A stretch of DNA of 5,695 bases, from NCBI GenBank assembly GCA_016784825.1, contig JADHTT010000065.1, forward strand, positions 1-5,695. The letters run 5' to 3'. The DNA is from Campylobacterales bacterium. Lineage in GTDB: Bacteria; Campylobacterota; Campylobacteria; Campylobacterales; Arcobacteraceae. Shown here piece by piece: positions 1 through 5,695 of this stretch; position 1 is the stretch's first letter; each line of letters begins with the position of its first letter. The notes beneath the pieces were generated by a model. It was not told where the DNA came from. It saw only the letters and a list, made by a program, of their open reading frames with translations, and ran no database searches. The position numbers and the translations under genes were made by a program.

Positions 1-54
1 CCATACTTTAGCGATTGCTGATTTTCTTCTACCAGTTGCGTATACTTTTGCCAT
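1..54 (-). CDS. rpsI: 30S ribosomal protein S9, N-terminal 18 codons (partial)
   Basis: Reading the minus strand from the ATG at 54-52 gives MAKVYATGRRKSAIAKVW, the conserved start of bacterial S9, in which the family pattern is Y-x-TG-(K/R)-RK-x-A-x-A-(K/R)-V. The gene runs off the low-coordinate edge, so only 18 codons are present. S9 is a small-subunit protein whose C-terminal tail reaches toward the P-site tRNA; that part lies outside the window. The ATG is 2 bases after the rplM stop. An AAAGGA Shine-Dalgarno at 68-63, 8 bases upstream, is built from the last codons of rplM, so S9 translation is probably coupled to L13. The L13-S9 pairing is near-universal in bacteria and supports the call despite the short fragment. 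Confidence 0.93.
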   Translation of the reverse strand, partial: MAKVYATGRRKSAIAKVW

Positions 55-56
55 GC

Positions 57-479
57 TTATTGTCCTTTAACTTGTGCAGTATGAGGATGCTCAGAACCTG
101 CATATACTTTTAATTTTTTAAGAATTTTTCTACCAAGATCAGTTTTAGGTAACATACCTCTTGCTGCTAATCTGTATAGTCTTTCTGGGTTGTTTTCTAA
201 CATCTCAGACATCTTGTGAGTCTTAGTAGAACCAAAGTATCCAGAGTGAGTATAGTAGTTCTTAGTTGCTAATTTATTACCAGTAAATACTGCTTTTGAA
301 GCATTGATAATTACAACATAATCACCACAATCAACTGTAGGAGTAAAATCAACTTTGTTTTTACCTCTTAAGATTGTTGCAACTTCAGTCATAATTCTAC
401 CAAATACTTTACCTTCTGCATCAACTACTATCCAATCTCTTTGAATATCAGCTTTGTTTGCCATTTGTGTAAATTTCAT
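57..479 (-). CDS. rplM: 50S ribosomal protein L13
   Basis: This encodes a 140-residue L13, an early-assembling 23S rRNA-binding protein of the large subunit, and the length matches the family (about 140-145). Visible landmarks, numbered from the start chosen here, are RDWIVVDAEGKVFGR around residues 14-28, HSGYFGSTK at 78-86, the signature block RGMLPK at 107-112, and VYAGSEHPHTAQ near the C-terminus. I chose the ATG at 479-477 because a GAAGG Shine-Dalgarno lies 8 bases upstream and the N-terminus MKFTQMAN resembles Arcobacter-type L13 as I recall it. A longer reading from an ATG at 494-492 would add five residues (MKVII), but it has no Shine-Dalgarno and would place this one inside the coding region. 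The gene is followed after 2 bases by rpsI and preceded by an 86-base gap that probably holds the promoter of the pair. Confidence 0.97.
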   Translation of the reverse strand: MKFTQMANKADIQRDWIVVDAEGKVFGRIMTEVATILRGKNKVDFTPTVDCGDYVVIINASKAVFTGNKLATKNYYTHSGYFGSTKTHKMSEMLENNPERLYRLAARGMLPKTDLGRKILKKLKVYAGSEHPHTAQVKGQ

Positions 480-487
480 AATTATTA

Positions 488-492
488 CCTTC
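488..492 (-). promoter_or_regulatory. Shine-Dalgarno of rplM (decides the start)
   Basis: On the minus strand, GAAGG is followed by 8 bases and then the ATG at 479-477. This normal spacing favours the 140-residue L13 over the start 15 bases further upstream, whose own ATG overlaps this site and which has only an A-rich stretch before it. Confidence 0.75.
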
Positions 493-510
493 ATTTTTTA
501 TAAGTTCGGC

Positions 511-516
511 ATTGTA
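511..516 (-). promoter_or_regulatory. Candidate -10 element for rplM-rpsI
   Basis: The 86-base gap between recJ and rplM contains TACAAT on the minus strand, one mismatch from TATAAT, about 32 bases upstream of the rplM ATG. That would give a leader of roughly 25 bases. No recognisable -35 hexamer sits 17 bases upstream (the bases there are GCTTCC), but Campylobacterota housekeeping promoters often lack a clear -35. A ribosomal-protein pair behind an unrelated repair gene would be expected to have its own promoter. This is inferred from position and one motif only. Confidence 0.35.
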
Positions 517-565
517 GTGGGTTAATACTTAGAGGAAGCTGAATTTAAGCCATATATAAGTTAGT

Positions 566-2161
566 CTAGATAAAAATCTCTTTAGCGATTAGATTTATAG
601 AAACATTTCCCCTAAACTCATTTAAAGATATTGTTGCTGTGAAGCTTATTGTATTTAAATTGCATAAAAGATCATTGTTATTAAATAATAATAGCTCAAT
701 GTGATTTTGTAAAATAAGTTTTTGATGAAGTTGTTCTTTGCCTAAATAGTGATGCTTGATAATTGGAACACTATTAAATTTGAATATTGGTAGTTCATTT
801 TCTAAACCAAATGGTCTATATTGTTCTAATATATTATATAAATCTATATTTACATTGTGTGTCTGTAATAAGCAAAAATGGTTATTTCTAATTACAATAT
901 CTTTATTTGTAAAAGTTTCTATAGATTGATTAATAGCATTTTTAAACTTTTGAAGACTGTCTGATTTTACAACAACTCCAGCAGCACCTTTATGTCCACC
1001 AAATCCTAGTGTTGTATCTGATACTGTTTGAAGCAATTCATATAAGCTAATATCGTTAATTGATCTACTACTACCTTTTGCTGTATCCCCATTTATAGAA
1101 AAAACAAATGCAGGTTTTTTGAACTTTTCACATAGTTTTGCTGCTGCAATACCTATGATACCTTCATTCCAATTTTCACTTGCTACAACAATTACATTGT
1201 CATTTGGATCAACTTGTAAAAGTGCTTCTTTATAAATTGTACTTTGTTCATCTTTTCGTAAAGTGTTTAAAAATTTAAGATGTTCTAATATCTTATTAAC
1301 TTCCATAGAATCATTTGAGAGTAAAAAATTTACAGCAATTGATGCATCTTCCATTCTCCCTGAACTATTTAATAATGGTGCAATTGAAAATCCTATATCT
1401 TCTTCATTTAAAGTTGCTTTTTTAAGATGATTATTTAATGCTAATATTGCAGTTCTATTGCTTAGAAGTAGTTGTTTAAGACCTTTTTTTACCATAGCTG
1501 CATTTATTGATCTCATTGGCATCACGTCAGCTACAATTGCTATAGCCAAAATATCAAAGAAATCTAATAAATTTATATTTATATTTAAAGCATTTTTGAT
1601 ACTAGCACAAAAATACCATGCTACTTGTGCTCCACATATATCTTTATATGGAAAATTACAATCAGATTGCTTAGGATTTACAATAGCAAAACAATCTGGA
1701 ATTTCTTCACCAACAGTATGGTGATCTGTAATAATAAGATCAAGACCTTTATCTTTACAAAGCCTAGCAGCTTCTATAGCACTAATACCATTATCTACAG
1801 TAATTACTAAGCCTGTATTAATTTGCTCTACAATTTTTGGTGATAAACCATATCCGTGCTTAAATCTATTTGGTACAATCCAGCTAACATCAATATTTAC
1901 TTTTTTGAAGAATTCTACCATTATTGTAGTAGATACAATACCATCAACATCATAATCACCAACAATTGTAATTTGTTCTTTTGTATTAATAGCATCTACT
2001 ACTCTTTGTGTAGCTTTTTGTATATCTTTAAATAAAGATGGTGATGGTAATTCTTTTAGTGTAGTACAGCAGTCATCTTTAACTCTTGAGGCTAAAAATG
2101 ATGCTATTTCATCTTTGGAAGCAGTATGATTTTGGAAATCTTCCTTAGAGTCCAACTGCAT
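566..2161 (-). CDS. recJ: Single-stranded-DNA-specific exonuclease RecJ
   Basis: RecJ degrades single-stranded DNA 5' to 3' in recombinational and mismatch repair, using two metal ions. The 531-residue protein has the full DHH/DHHA1 layout: GDYDVDG at 68-74 (motif I), VDNG at 122-125 (motif II), TDHH at 145-148 followed by VNP at 161-163 (motif III), ADVMPM at 211-216 (motif IV), NSSGRM at 265-270, then the DHHA1 part with SENWNEGIIGI around 328-338 and GFGGHKGAAG at 386-395. An OB-like C-terminal region follows from about 448 (YRPFGLENELPIF). It is somewhat shorter than the E. coli enzyme (577 residues), which as I recall is usual for Campylobacterota. The ATG lies 17 bases inside the end of trpS and has no well-spaced Shine-Dalgarno; a TTG two codons later is an alternative. 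It is the last gene of the packed cluster, and no hairpin-plus-T-run terminator follows it. Confidence 0.96.
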   Translation of the reverse strand: MQLDSKEDFQNHTASKDEIASFLASRVKDDCCTTLKELPSPSLFKDIQKATQRVVDAINTKEQITIVGDYDVDGIVSTTIMVEFFKKVNIDVSWIVPNRFKHGYGLSPKIVEQINTGLVITVDNGISAIEAARLCKDKGLDLIITDHHTVGEEIPDCFAIVNPKQSDCNFPYKDICGAQVAWYFCASIKNALNININLLDFFDILAIAIVADVMPMRSINAAMVKKGLKQLLLSNRTAILALNNHLKKATLNEEDIGFSIAPLLNSSGRMEDASIAVNFLLSNDSMEVNKILEHLKFLNTLRKDEQSTIYKEALLQVDPNDNVIVVASENWNEGIIGIAAAKLCEKFKKPAFVFSINGDTAKGSSRSINDISLYELLQTVSDTTLGFGGHKGAAGVVVKSDSLQKFKNAINQSIETFTNKDIVIRNNHFCLLQTHNVNIDLYNILEQYRPFGLENELPIFKFNSVPIIKHHYLGKEQLHQKLILQNHIELLLFNNNDLLCNLNTISFTATISLNEFRGNVSINLIAKEIFI

Positions 2162-3110
2162 CTCTAATGATTTTAATTTTCTCTTGAGCTACTTTCCGTG
2201 CTTTAGAGGCTCCGTGTGCCATTATATCTTTTACTTCATCTGGATTATTAAGATAGTGTTCTCTTTTTGCTGCATATGGTGCAAAATGATCATTAATTTT
2301 ATCTAGTAAAGTAAGTTTAAAATGTCCATATCCTTCACCAGGTGTAGCATATCTTTGTTGTAATTCAAGGAGCTCATCATTGTTCATAAATAGTTCACAT
2401 AGTTTATAAACATTACAATTTTCATGCTCTTTTACATCTTCAAGCTCTCTTGAATCTGTAACAATTTTCATTACTTGTTTTTTGATACCTTTTTTTGTCC
2501 CAAACATATCAATAGTATTTCCATATGATTTTGACATTTTAGCACCATCTGTACCTGGAACACTTTGTACATTCTCATCTACTTTTAGTTCAGGCATAGT
2601 TAGAATATCACCATATGTATTGTTAAATGTATTTGCAATATCTCTTGTCATCTCTACATGTTGAATTTGATCTTTTCCTACAGGAACAATATTTGAATCA
2701 TATAGTAGTATATCTGCAGCCATTAGAACTGGATATGAAAATAATCCATGATTTGTAGCAATACCTCGTGCAGCTTTATCTTTATAGCTATGACCACGTT
2801 CAAGTAATCCCATAGGTGTATGGTTTGATAAAATCCAATACAGCTCTAAAACTTCTGGTACATCACTTTGTATCCAAAACGTTGATTTCTCAGGATCCAT
2901 ACCAAGTGCTAAGAAATTTACAGCTGCTTCAAAAGTATTTTTTTGTAAAAATTCCTTGTCTTTTACAGATGTTAGTGCGTGGTATGATGCAATAAATGCA
3001 TAAAGTTCACCATCATTTTGCGATTCGATCATTTTTTTGATCATACCAAAATAGTTTCCTATATGGATTGTTCCAGATGGCTGAATACCACTTAAGATTC
3101 TTGTGCTCAT
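2145..3110 (-). CDS. trpS: Tryptophanyl-tRNA synthetase
   Basis: This class I aminoacyl-tRNA synthetase activates tryptophan with ATP and charges tRNA-Trp in the cytoplasm. The 321-residue length is near that of bacterial TrpRS (about 325-335). The N-terminal PSGTIHIGNY (11-20) is the HIGH-type ATP motif, and GAKMSKSYGN (189-198) is the KMSKS loop. The tryptophan pocket is intact by comparison with Geobacillus TrpRS: MAADILLY at 130-137 supplies the equivalents of Met129 and Asp132 (here M130 and D133), and IVPVGKDQIQH at 141-151 carries the two pocket valines. The ATG directly abuts the nadA stop. A GAGG Shine-Dalgarno at 3119-3116, 5 bases upstream, overlaps the last codons of nadA, implying coupling. 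No leader peptide or T-box is possible here because there is no upstream gap. The 3' end overlaps recJ by 17 bases. Confidence 0.98.
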   Translation of the reverse strand: MSTRILSGIQPSGTIHIGNYFGMIKKMIESQNDGELYAFIASYHALTSVKDKEFLQKNTFEAAVNFLALGMDPEKSTFWIQSDVPEVLELYWILSNHTPMGLLERGHSYKDKAARGIATNHGLFSYPVLMAADILLYDSNIVPVGKDQIQHVEMTRDIANTFNNTYGDILTMPELKVDENVQSVPGTDGAKMSKSYGNTIDMFGTKKGIKKQVMKIVTDSRELEDVKEHENCNVYKLCELFMNNDELLELQQRYATPGEGYGHFKLTLLDKINDHFAPYAAKREHYLNNPDEVKDIMAHGASKARKVAQEKIKIIRDAVGL

Positions 3111-4103
3111 CTATACCTCAAACATTCGTTCTAAAGCAATTTTAGCATATTTAGATACTTTTGCATCAACTTTAATCTCATTTATAATATTACCACTTTC
3201 AATAGCTTTTAAAGTATCATATACATCTTGAACAGTTGTCTCATTCATAGTAGGACATTCTGGTTTTGTAGAACTTAATACATATGTATTTTTTGGTCTT
3301 AATCTATTTACCATATTGTACTCAGTACCTACGGCTACTTTTTGATCATCAGGTAGTTCTGTAATGTATTTAATTAGTTGTGAAGTAGATCCAGAGAAAT
3401 CTGCTTTGGCTACAATTGCAGGATCACATTCAGGGTGTACTGCTATTAGAATATCTGGATATTTTTCTCTATAGAATTCTATATCTTCTACTGTGAAAAG
3501 TTGGTGAACAGAACAGAATCCATTGTAACAGATAATATCAGCTTCTTTTACCTCTTCTATGTTATTAATTCCAATTACAGCTGATTTTAATCCTATATCA
3601 TTTGCAAAGTTTTGACCTAGACATCTATCTGGAACAAAGAATATTTTTTTACCACTCTCTAAACCTTTTTTGATGATTGCAAATGCATTTGAACTAGTAC
3701 ATACATATCCACCCATTTCTCCTACAGCTGCTTTTACAGCTGCACTAGAATTAATATAGGTAATTGGTAAAATATCATCATTTGATATTCCAGCTTCGTT
3801 TAGGATTTTTAAATTTGTATCAAAATATTCTACATCAATCATTTTAGCCATAGCACAGCAAGCAATTCTTGGCATAACTACAGTTTTTTCTGGGCTTAGC
3901 ACTTTTACACTTTCTCCCATAAATCCTACACCACAAAATAGGATATATTTACTACTAGCAGCCATAGCTCTTTTTGCTAATTCAAGACTATCACCATTTA
4001 TATCAGCAAGTTCAAAAACTTCATCTTTTTGGTAGAAGTGGGCAACTATAGTTACATCTAACTTCTCTTTTAATTTTAATATTTCTTCTTTTAAATTCAT
4101 CAT
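3111..4103 (-). CDS. nadA: Quinolinate synthase A, [4Fe-4S] enzyme
   Basis: NadA condenses iminoaspartate with dihydroxyacetone phosphate to give quinolinate, the precursor of NAD. At 330 residues it is a normal length. It carries AHFYQ at 21-25, ACCAMAKM at 81-88, YINSSAAVKA at 116-125, VCTSSNA at 134-140, PDRCLGQN at 158-165, NGFCSVH at 194-200, HPEC at 223-226, SGST at 237-240, VGTE at 258-261 and ECPTMN at 282-287. By family alignment the cluster ligands are C83, C197 and C283. Neighbouring C82 and C226 are extra cysteines near these sites; HPEC itself is a family motif. The start is a double ATG (4103-4098) with no Shine-Dalgarno; either could be used, and the length fits the family because His22 sits close to its usual distance from the N-terminus. 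The partners nadB and nadC are not in the window. A 39-base AT-rich gap separates it from smpB, and trpS follows with no gap. Confidence 0.97.
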   Translation of the reverse strand: MMNLKEEILKLKEKLDVTIVAHFYQKDEVFELADINGDSLELAKRAMAASSKYILFCGVGFMGESVKVLSPEKTVVMPRIACCAMAKMIDVEYFDTNLKILNEAGISNDDILPITYINSSAAVKAAVGEMGGYVCTSSNAFAIIKKGLESGKKIFFVPDRCLGQNFANDIGLKSAVIGINNIEEVKEADIICYNGFCSVHQLFTVEDIEFYREKYPDILIAVHPECDPAIVAKADFSGSTSQLIKYITELPDDQKVAVGTEYNMVNRLRPKNTYVLSSTKPECPTMNETTVQDVYDTLKAIESGNIINEIKVDAKVSKYAKIALERMFEV

Positions 4104-4111
4104 AAAGAGAT

Positions 4112-4127
4112 ATTATCAAATTTTATA
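4112..4127 (-). promoter_or_regulatory. Possible internal promoter -10 region before nadA
   Basis: The 39-base gap between smpB and nadA is the largest inside the packed cluster. On the minus strand it contains TATAAA (4127-4122) and GATAAT (4117-4112), each one mismatch from TATAAT. I see no -35 match 17 bases upstream of the first. In DNA this AT-rich such matches are common by chance, so the call is weak and rests mainly on the wider gap and the change of function at this point. Confidence 0.2.
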
Positions 4128-4142
4128 TTATGAGATGCTTTC

Positions 4143-4619
4143 TTATCTATAATTTTTTAAAGCTTGTTGTGTTTCTCTTTGCATTGTTTTTTGTTTCATG
4201 TCGTTTCGTTTATCATGTAGTTTTTTACCTTGTGCTAATGCAATTTGAGCTTTTACAAGGTTTCTGGAATTAAAATATACTTTTGTGACAACTATAGTAA
4301 GACCATCTTTTGCAACTTTATCTTCAAGTTTACTGATCTCTTTTCTGTGAAGCAGTAGCTTACGATCTCTTTTTTCATTTGGTCTATACATAGAATGTGC
4401 TGTGCTTAGATGCGTAATATGCATATTTAATAAAAATACTTCATCTTTTATTACCCTTACAAAGCTTTCTTTTAAATTTACTCTACCTTCTCTAATAGCT
4501 TTGATTTCACTACCTTCAAGAACAATTCCAGCTTCAAACTTTTCTAATATAAAATATTCATGACCTGCTTTTTTATTTAAAAACTGTGTTGGTCTATTTT
4601 GTACTTTTTTCTTTGCCAA
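4143..4619 (-). CDS. smpB: SsrA (tmRNA)-binding protein SmpB
   Basis: SmpB binds the tRNA-like part of tmRNA and brings it to stalled ribosomes for trans-translation. The 158-residue protein matches the family length (about 150-160). By comparison with E. coli SmpB, the tmRNA-contact residues are kept: N15 in FLNKKAG, H20 in GHEYF and E29 in [18 protein letters not shown] at 31-43, RDRKLLLH at 84-91 and GKKLHDKR at 131-138 are family blocks. The lysine- and arginine-rich tail (139-158) is the part that enters the empty mRNA channel. The start is TTG (4619-4617), directly after the ispE stop, with GGAG 8 bases upstream inside ispE. No ATG occurs until residue 66, which would remove the tmRNA-binding residues, so TTG is required. 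The tmRNA gene itself (ssrA) is not in the window. Confidence 0.98.
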   Translation of the reverse strand: MAKKKVQNRPTQFLNKKAGHEYFILEKFEAGIVLEGSEIKAIREGRVNLKESFVRVIKDEVFLLNMHITHLSTAHSMYRPNEKRDRKLLLHRKEISKLEDKVAKDGLTIVVTKVYFNSRNLVKAQIALAQGKKLHDKRNDMKQKTMQRETQQALKNYR

Positions 4620-5396
4620 TTACTTTACTCCATTTACTTTAAAGAAGCTACTACCACTTCCACTGAAGTAATGATTAATGCTTAATTTTGAATTTTGAAT
4701 TTCTAAATCTGAAGATACTTTGATTGCCGGTAAATATAAATCATTTGCCTCTTCAATTGAAAGAAGTTTTAATATATCTATACTTTGCATATTTAATAGT
4801 TTATCTGCTTCTGTTTTAGTAATTTCTTGATAATAGTGTTTTCTAAATTCCTTAAAAATTGCACCTGTGTCACATTTGATTTGTGGTGTAACTACTTCAA
4901 TATCTAATATTGGTTCATCAAACTTATTTACAATTTCACCAATGCCTGTTACATTTGCACTATTGTATTCATATATAAAAAATGGTACATCTGCGCCAAT
5001 TGTAGCACCAATTTGACTTAATTGATCTTTTGATAGCTTTAGATTACAAGCTTGATTTACCATTATCATAAATGTAGCACAGTTACTAGATCCACCACCA
5101 AGACCTGCAAATTCTGGTATAGTTTTTTCGACTAGCACTTTATGGTTTTTAAAATAATCTTCTACACATGGATAGTTTTGTTTTAAAATTTCATATGCTT
5201 TATAAATAGTGTTTTTTTTAGTATCGCAACCAAAATTACCTTCTAATATAAATTCATCACTAGTATATGGTTCAAAAGTTATAGTATCATATAAATTTAG
5301 TACCCTTACAAATCTTGATACAAGTTCATGATAAGAGTCTCTTTTTCCAGCTATTTTTAAAAATATATTTACTTTTGCATACGATTTGCTAGTCAT
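4620..5396 (-). CDS. ispE: 4-(cytidine 5'-diphospho)-2-C-methyl-D-erythritol kinase
   Basis: IspE phosphorylates CDP-methylerythritol with ATP, a middle step of the MEP (non-mevalonate) route to isopentenyl diphosphate. The 258-residue GHMP kinase is slightly shorter than E. coli IspE (283), as I recall is usual for Campylobacterota. Motif 1, SYAKVNIFLKI at 5-15, includes the catalytic lysine K8, and SYHEL at 21-25 holds the substrate-site histidine H23. The phosphate-binding loop GLGGGSSN is at 98-105. GADVPFF at 134-140 supplies the catalytic aspartate D136, and the C-terminal GHMP motif SGSGSSFF is at 245-252. The ATG overlaps the end of truB by 8 bases and has TAAGG 9 bases upstream. A run of eight A residues in the coding strand (5219-5212) encodes part of an Asp-Thr-Lys-Lys-Asn stretch. 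The next gene, smpB, begins immediately after the stop. Confidence 0.97.
   Translation of the reverse strand: MTSKSYAKVNIFLKIAGKRDSYHELVSRFVRVLNLYDTITFEPYTSDEFILEGNFGCDTKKNTIYKAYEILKQNYPCVEDYFKNHKVLVEKTIPEFAGLGGGSSNCATFMIMVNQACNLKLSKDQLSQIGATIGADVPFFIYEYNSANVTGIGEIVNKFDEPILDIEVVTPQIKCDTGAIFKEFRKHYYQEITKTEADKLLNMQSIDILKLLSIEEANDLYLPAIKVSSDLEIQNSKLSINHYFSGSGSSFFKVNGVK
4628..4631 (-). promoter_or_regulatory. Shine-Dalgarno of smpB inside the ispE 3' end
   Basis: GGAG lies in the last codons of ispE (the Gly-Val of its final Asn-Gly-Val-Lys), 8 bases before the smpB TTG. It supports the non-ATG start and suggests that ribosomes finishing ispE help initiate smpB. Confidence 0.75.
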
Positions 5397-5695
5397 TAAG
5401 TTGTACCTTATTTAGTAGATATTTTATCTCTTGATCTTTTATCTGCACTATTGCAAAAAATGTATCAAAAGTGATTAAATAATCTCCATCTTCTTTAGTC
5501 TCAAAAAAGTCAATATTTAATTTTTTACCAAGTTCAAACCATTCTTTTGTACCTGTATAATTATTTGTAGGTAAGTTTAAATACTCCAATGGATTTAAAG
5601 GTTTTTCATTATCAAATATAAACTCCCCTTCGTGTAATCGAATCAGACTACTTAATGTCCCAACAGCTCCTAATTTATCAAGTAAGATTTGAGCT
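5389..5695 (-). CDS. truB: tRNA pseudouridine(55) synthase TruB, C-terminal part (partial)
   Basis: The frame ending in TAG at 5391-5389 stays open to the high-coordinate edge, giving about 101 codons with the start outside the window. The entering residues AQILLDKLGAVGTLSSLIRL, followed by an HEGEF stretch, match the region near the end of the TruB catalytic domain, where the family pattern is G-(A/T)-x-(A/S)-x-L-x-R-x-x-x-G-x-F. The following 65-70 residues are a short C-terminal extension rather than a full PUA domain of the E. coli type. TruB makes pseudouridine 55 in the T-loop of tRNAs. Its catalytic aspartate lies upstream, outside the window. A start-to-stop reading beginning at a TTG (5589) would give a spurious 66-residue protein; the upstream reading in the same frame shows this is only the tail of TruB. 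It overlaps ispE by 8 bases. Confidence 0.88.
   Translation of the reverse strand, partial: AQILLDKLGAVGTLSSLIRLHEGEFIFDNEKPLNPLEYLNLPTNNYTGTKEWFELGKKLNIDFFETKEDGDYLITFDTFFAIVQIKDQEIKYLLNKVQLND

Noticed and set aside
158..161. Possible unusual residue at NadA PDRCLGQN (residue 161 Cys) as a fourth cluster ligand
   Set aside because: Positions given are protein residues, in the nadA gene at 3111-4103. The family varies at this position and uses three cysteine ligands, all accounted for (C83, C197, C283), so there is no reason to assign a role.
1458..1724. Plus-strand open frame of 88 codons inside recJ
   Set aside because: It lies antisense to the DHH core of recJ, whose motifs are intact. 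The translation matches no family I recognise and is rich in residues expected from the complement of recJ codons. There is no Shine-Dalgarno evidence and no space of its own.
1625..1810. Plus-strand open frame of 61 codons inside recJ
   Set aside because: It overlaps both recJ and another antisense frame, has low-complexity content (many Asn, Ile and Thr), and has no independent support.
2482..2664. Plus-strand open frame of 60 codons inside trpS
   Set aside because: It is fully antisense to the KMSKS region of trpS and is a chance open frame.
5389..5589. Stand-alone 66-residue hypothetical gene
   Set aside because: The same frame stays open upstream to the window edge and encodes the recognisable TLSSLIRL/GEF region of TruB, so this is the tail of truB and not a separate small gene.
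1..5695. A novel defence, mobile or RNA-based system
   Set aside because: Nearly all of the window is accounted for by eight recognisable housekeeping genes. The only gaps are 2, 39 and 86 bases long. I saw no repeats, integrase, terminal inverted repeats or structured RNA candidates beyond the weak signals listed.

Overview
The window is compact, strongly AT-rich bacterial chromosome with every gene on the minus strand. The proteins look like Campylobacterota (Epsilonproteobacteria). The L13 N-terminus (MKFTQMAN...), the low-GC codon choice and the gene content suggest an Arcobacter-like organism (Arcobacteraceae). The placement comes from family recognition, not a database search.

In the direction of transcription (high to low coordinates) the order is truB (3' end only) > ispE > smpB > nadA > trpS > recJ, then an 86-base gap, then rplM > rpsI (first 18 codons only). 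The first six genes are packed like an operon. truB and ispE overlap by 8 bases, ispE and smpB abut with no gap, smpB and nadA are 39 bases apart, nadA and trpS abut, and trpS and recJ overlap by 17 bases. Several Shine-Dalgarno sequences lie inside the last codons of the gene upstream, which suggests translational coupling. rplM-rpsI is the near-universal L13-S9 pair and probably has its own promoter in the 86-base gap.

The genes are housekeeping genes with no single shared pathway. Translation and RNA functions are tRNA pseudouridine-55 synthesis (TruB), ribosome rescue (SmpB), tryptophan charging (TrpS) and ribosomal proteins L13 and S9. The others are isoprenoid precursor synthesis (IspE, MEP pathway), NAD synthesis (NadA, Fe-S quinolinate synthase) and DNA repair (RecJ). 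All full-length proteins have the expected length and keep the catalytic motifs I can recognise, so nothing looks decayed or laterally acquired.

I found no mobile element, CRISPR array, tRNA, rRNA, riboswitch, convincing intrinsic terminator or undescribed system. The points worth a second look are small: no csrA between truB and ispE, a TTG start for smpB, a nadA start without a Shine-Dalgarno sequence, corrected starts or extents for rplM and truB, and an uncertain recJ start inside trpS.
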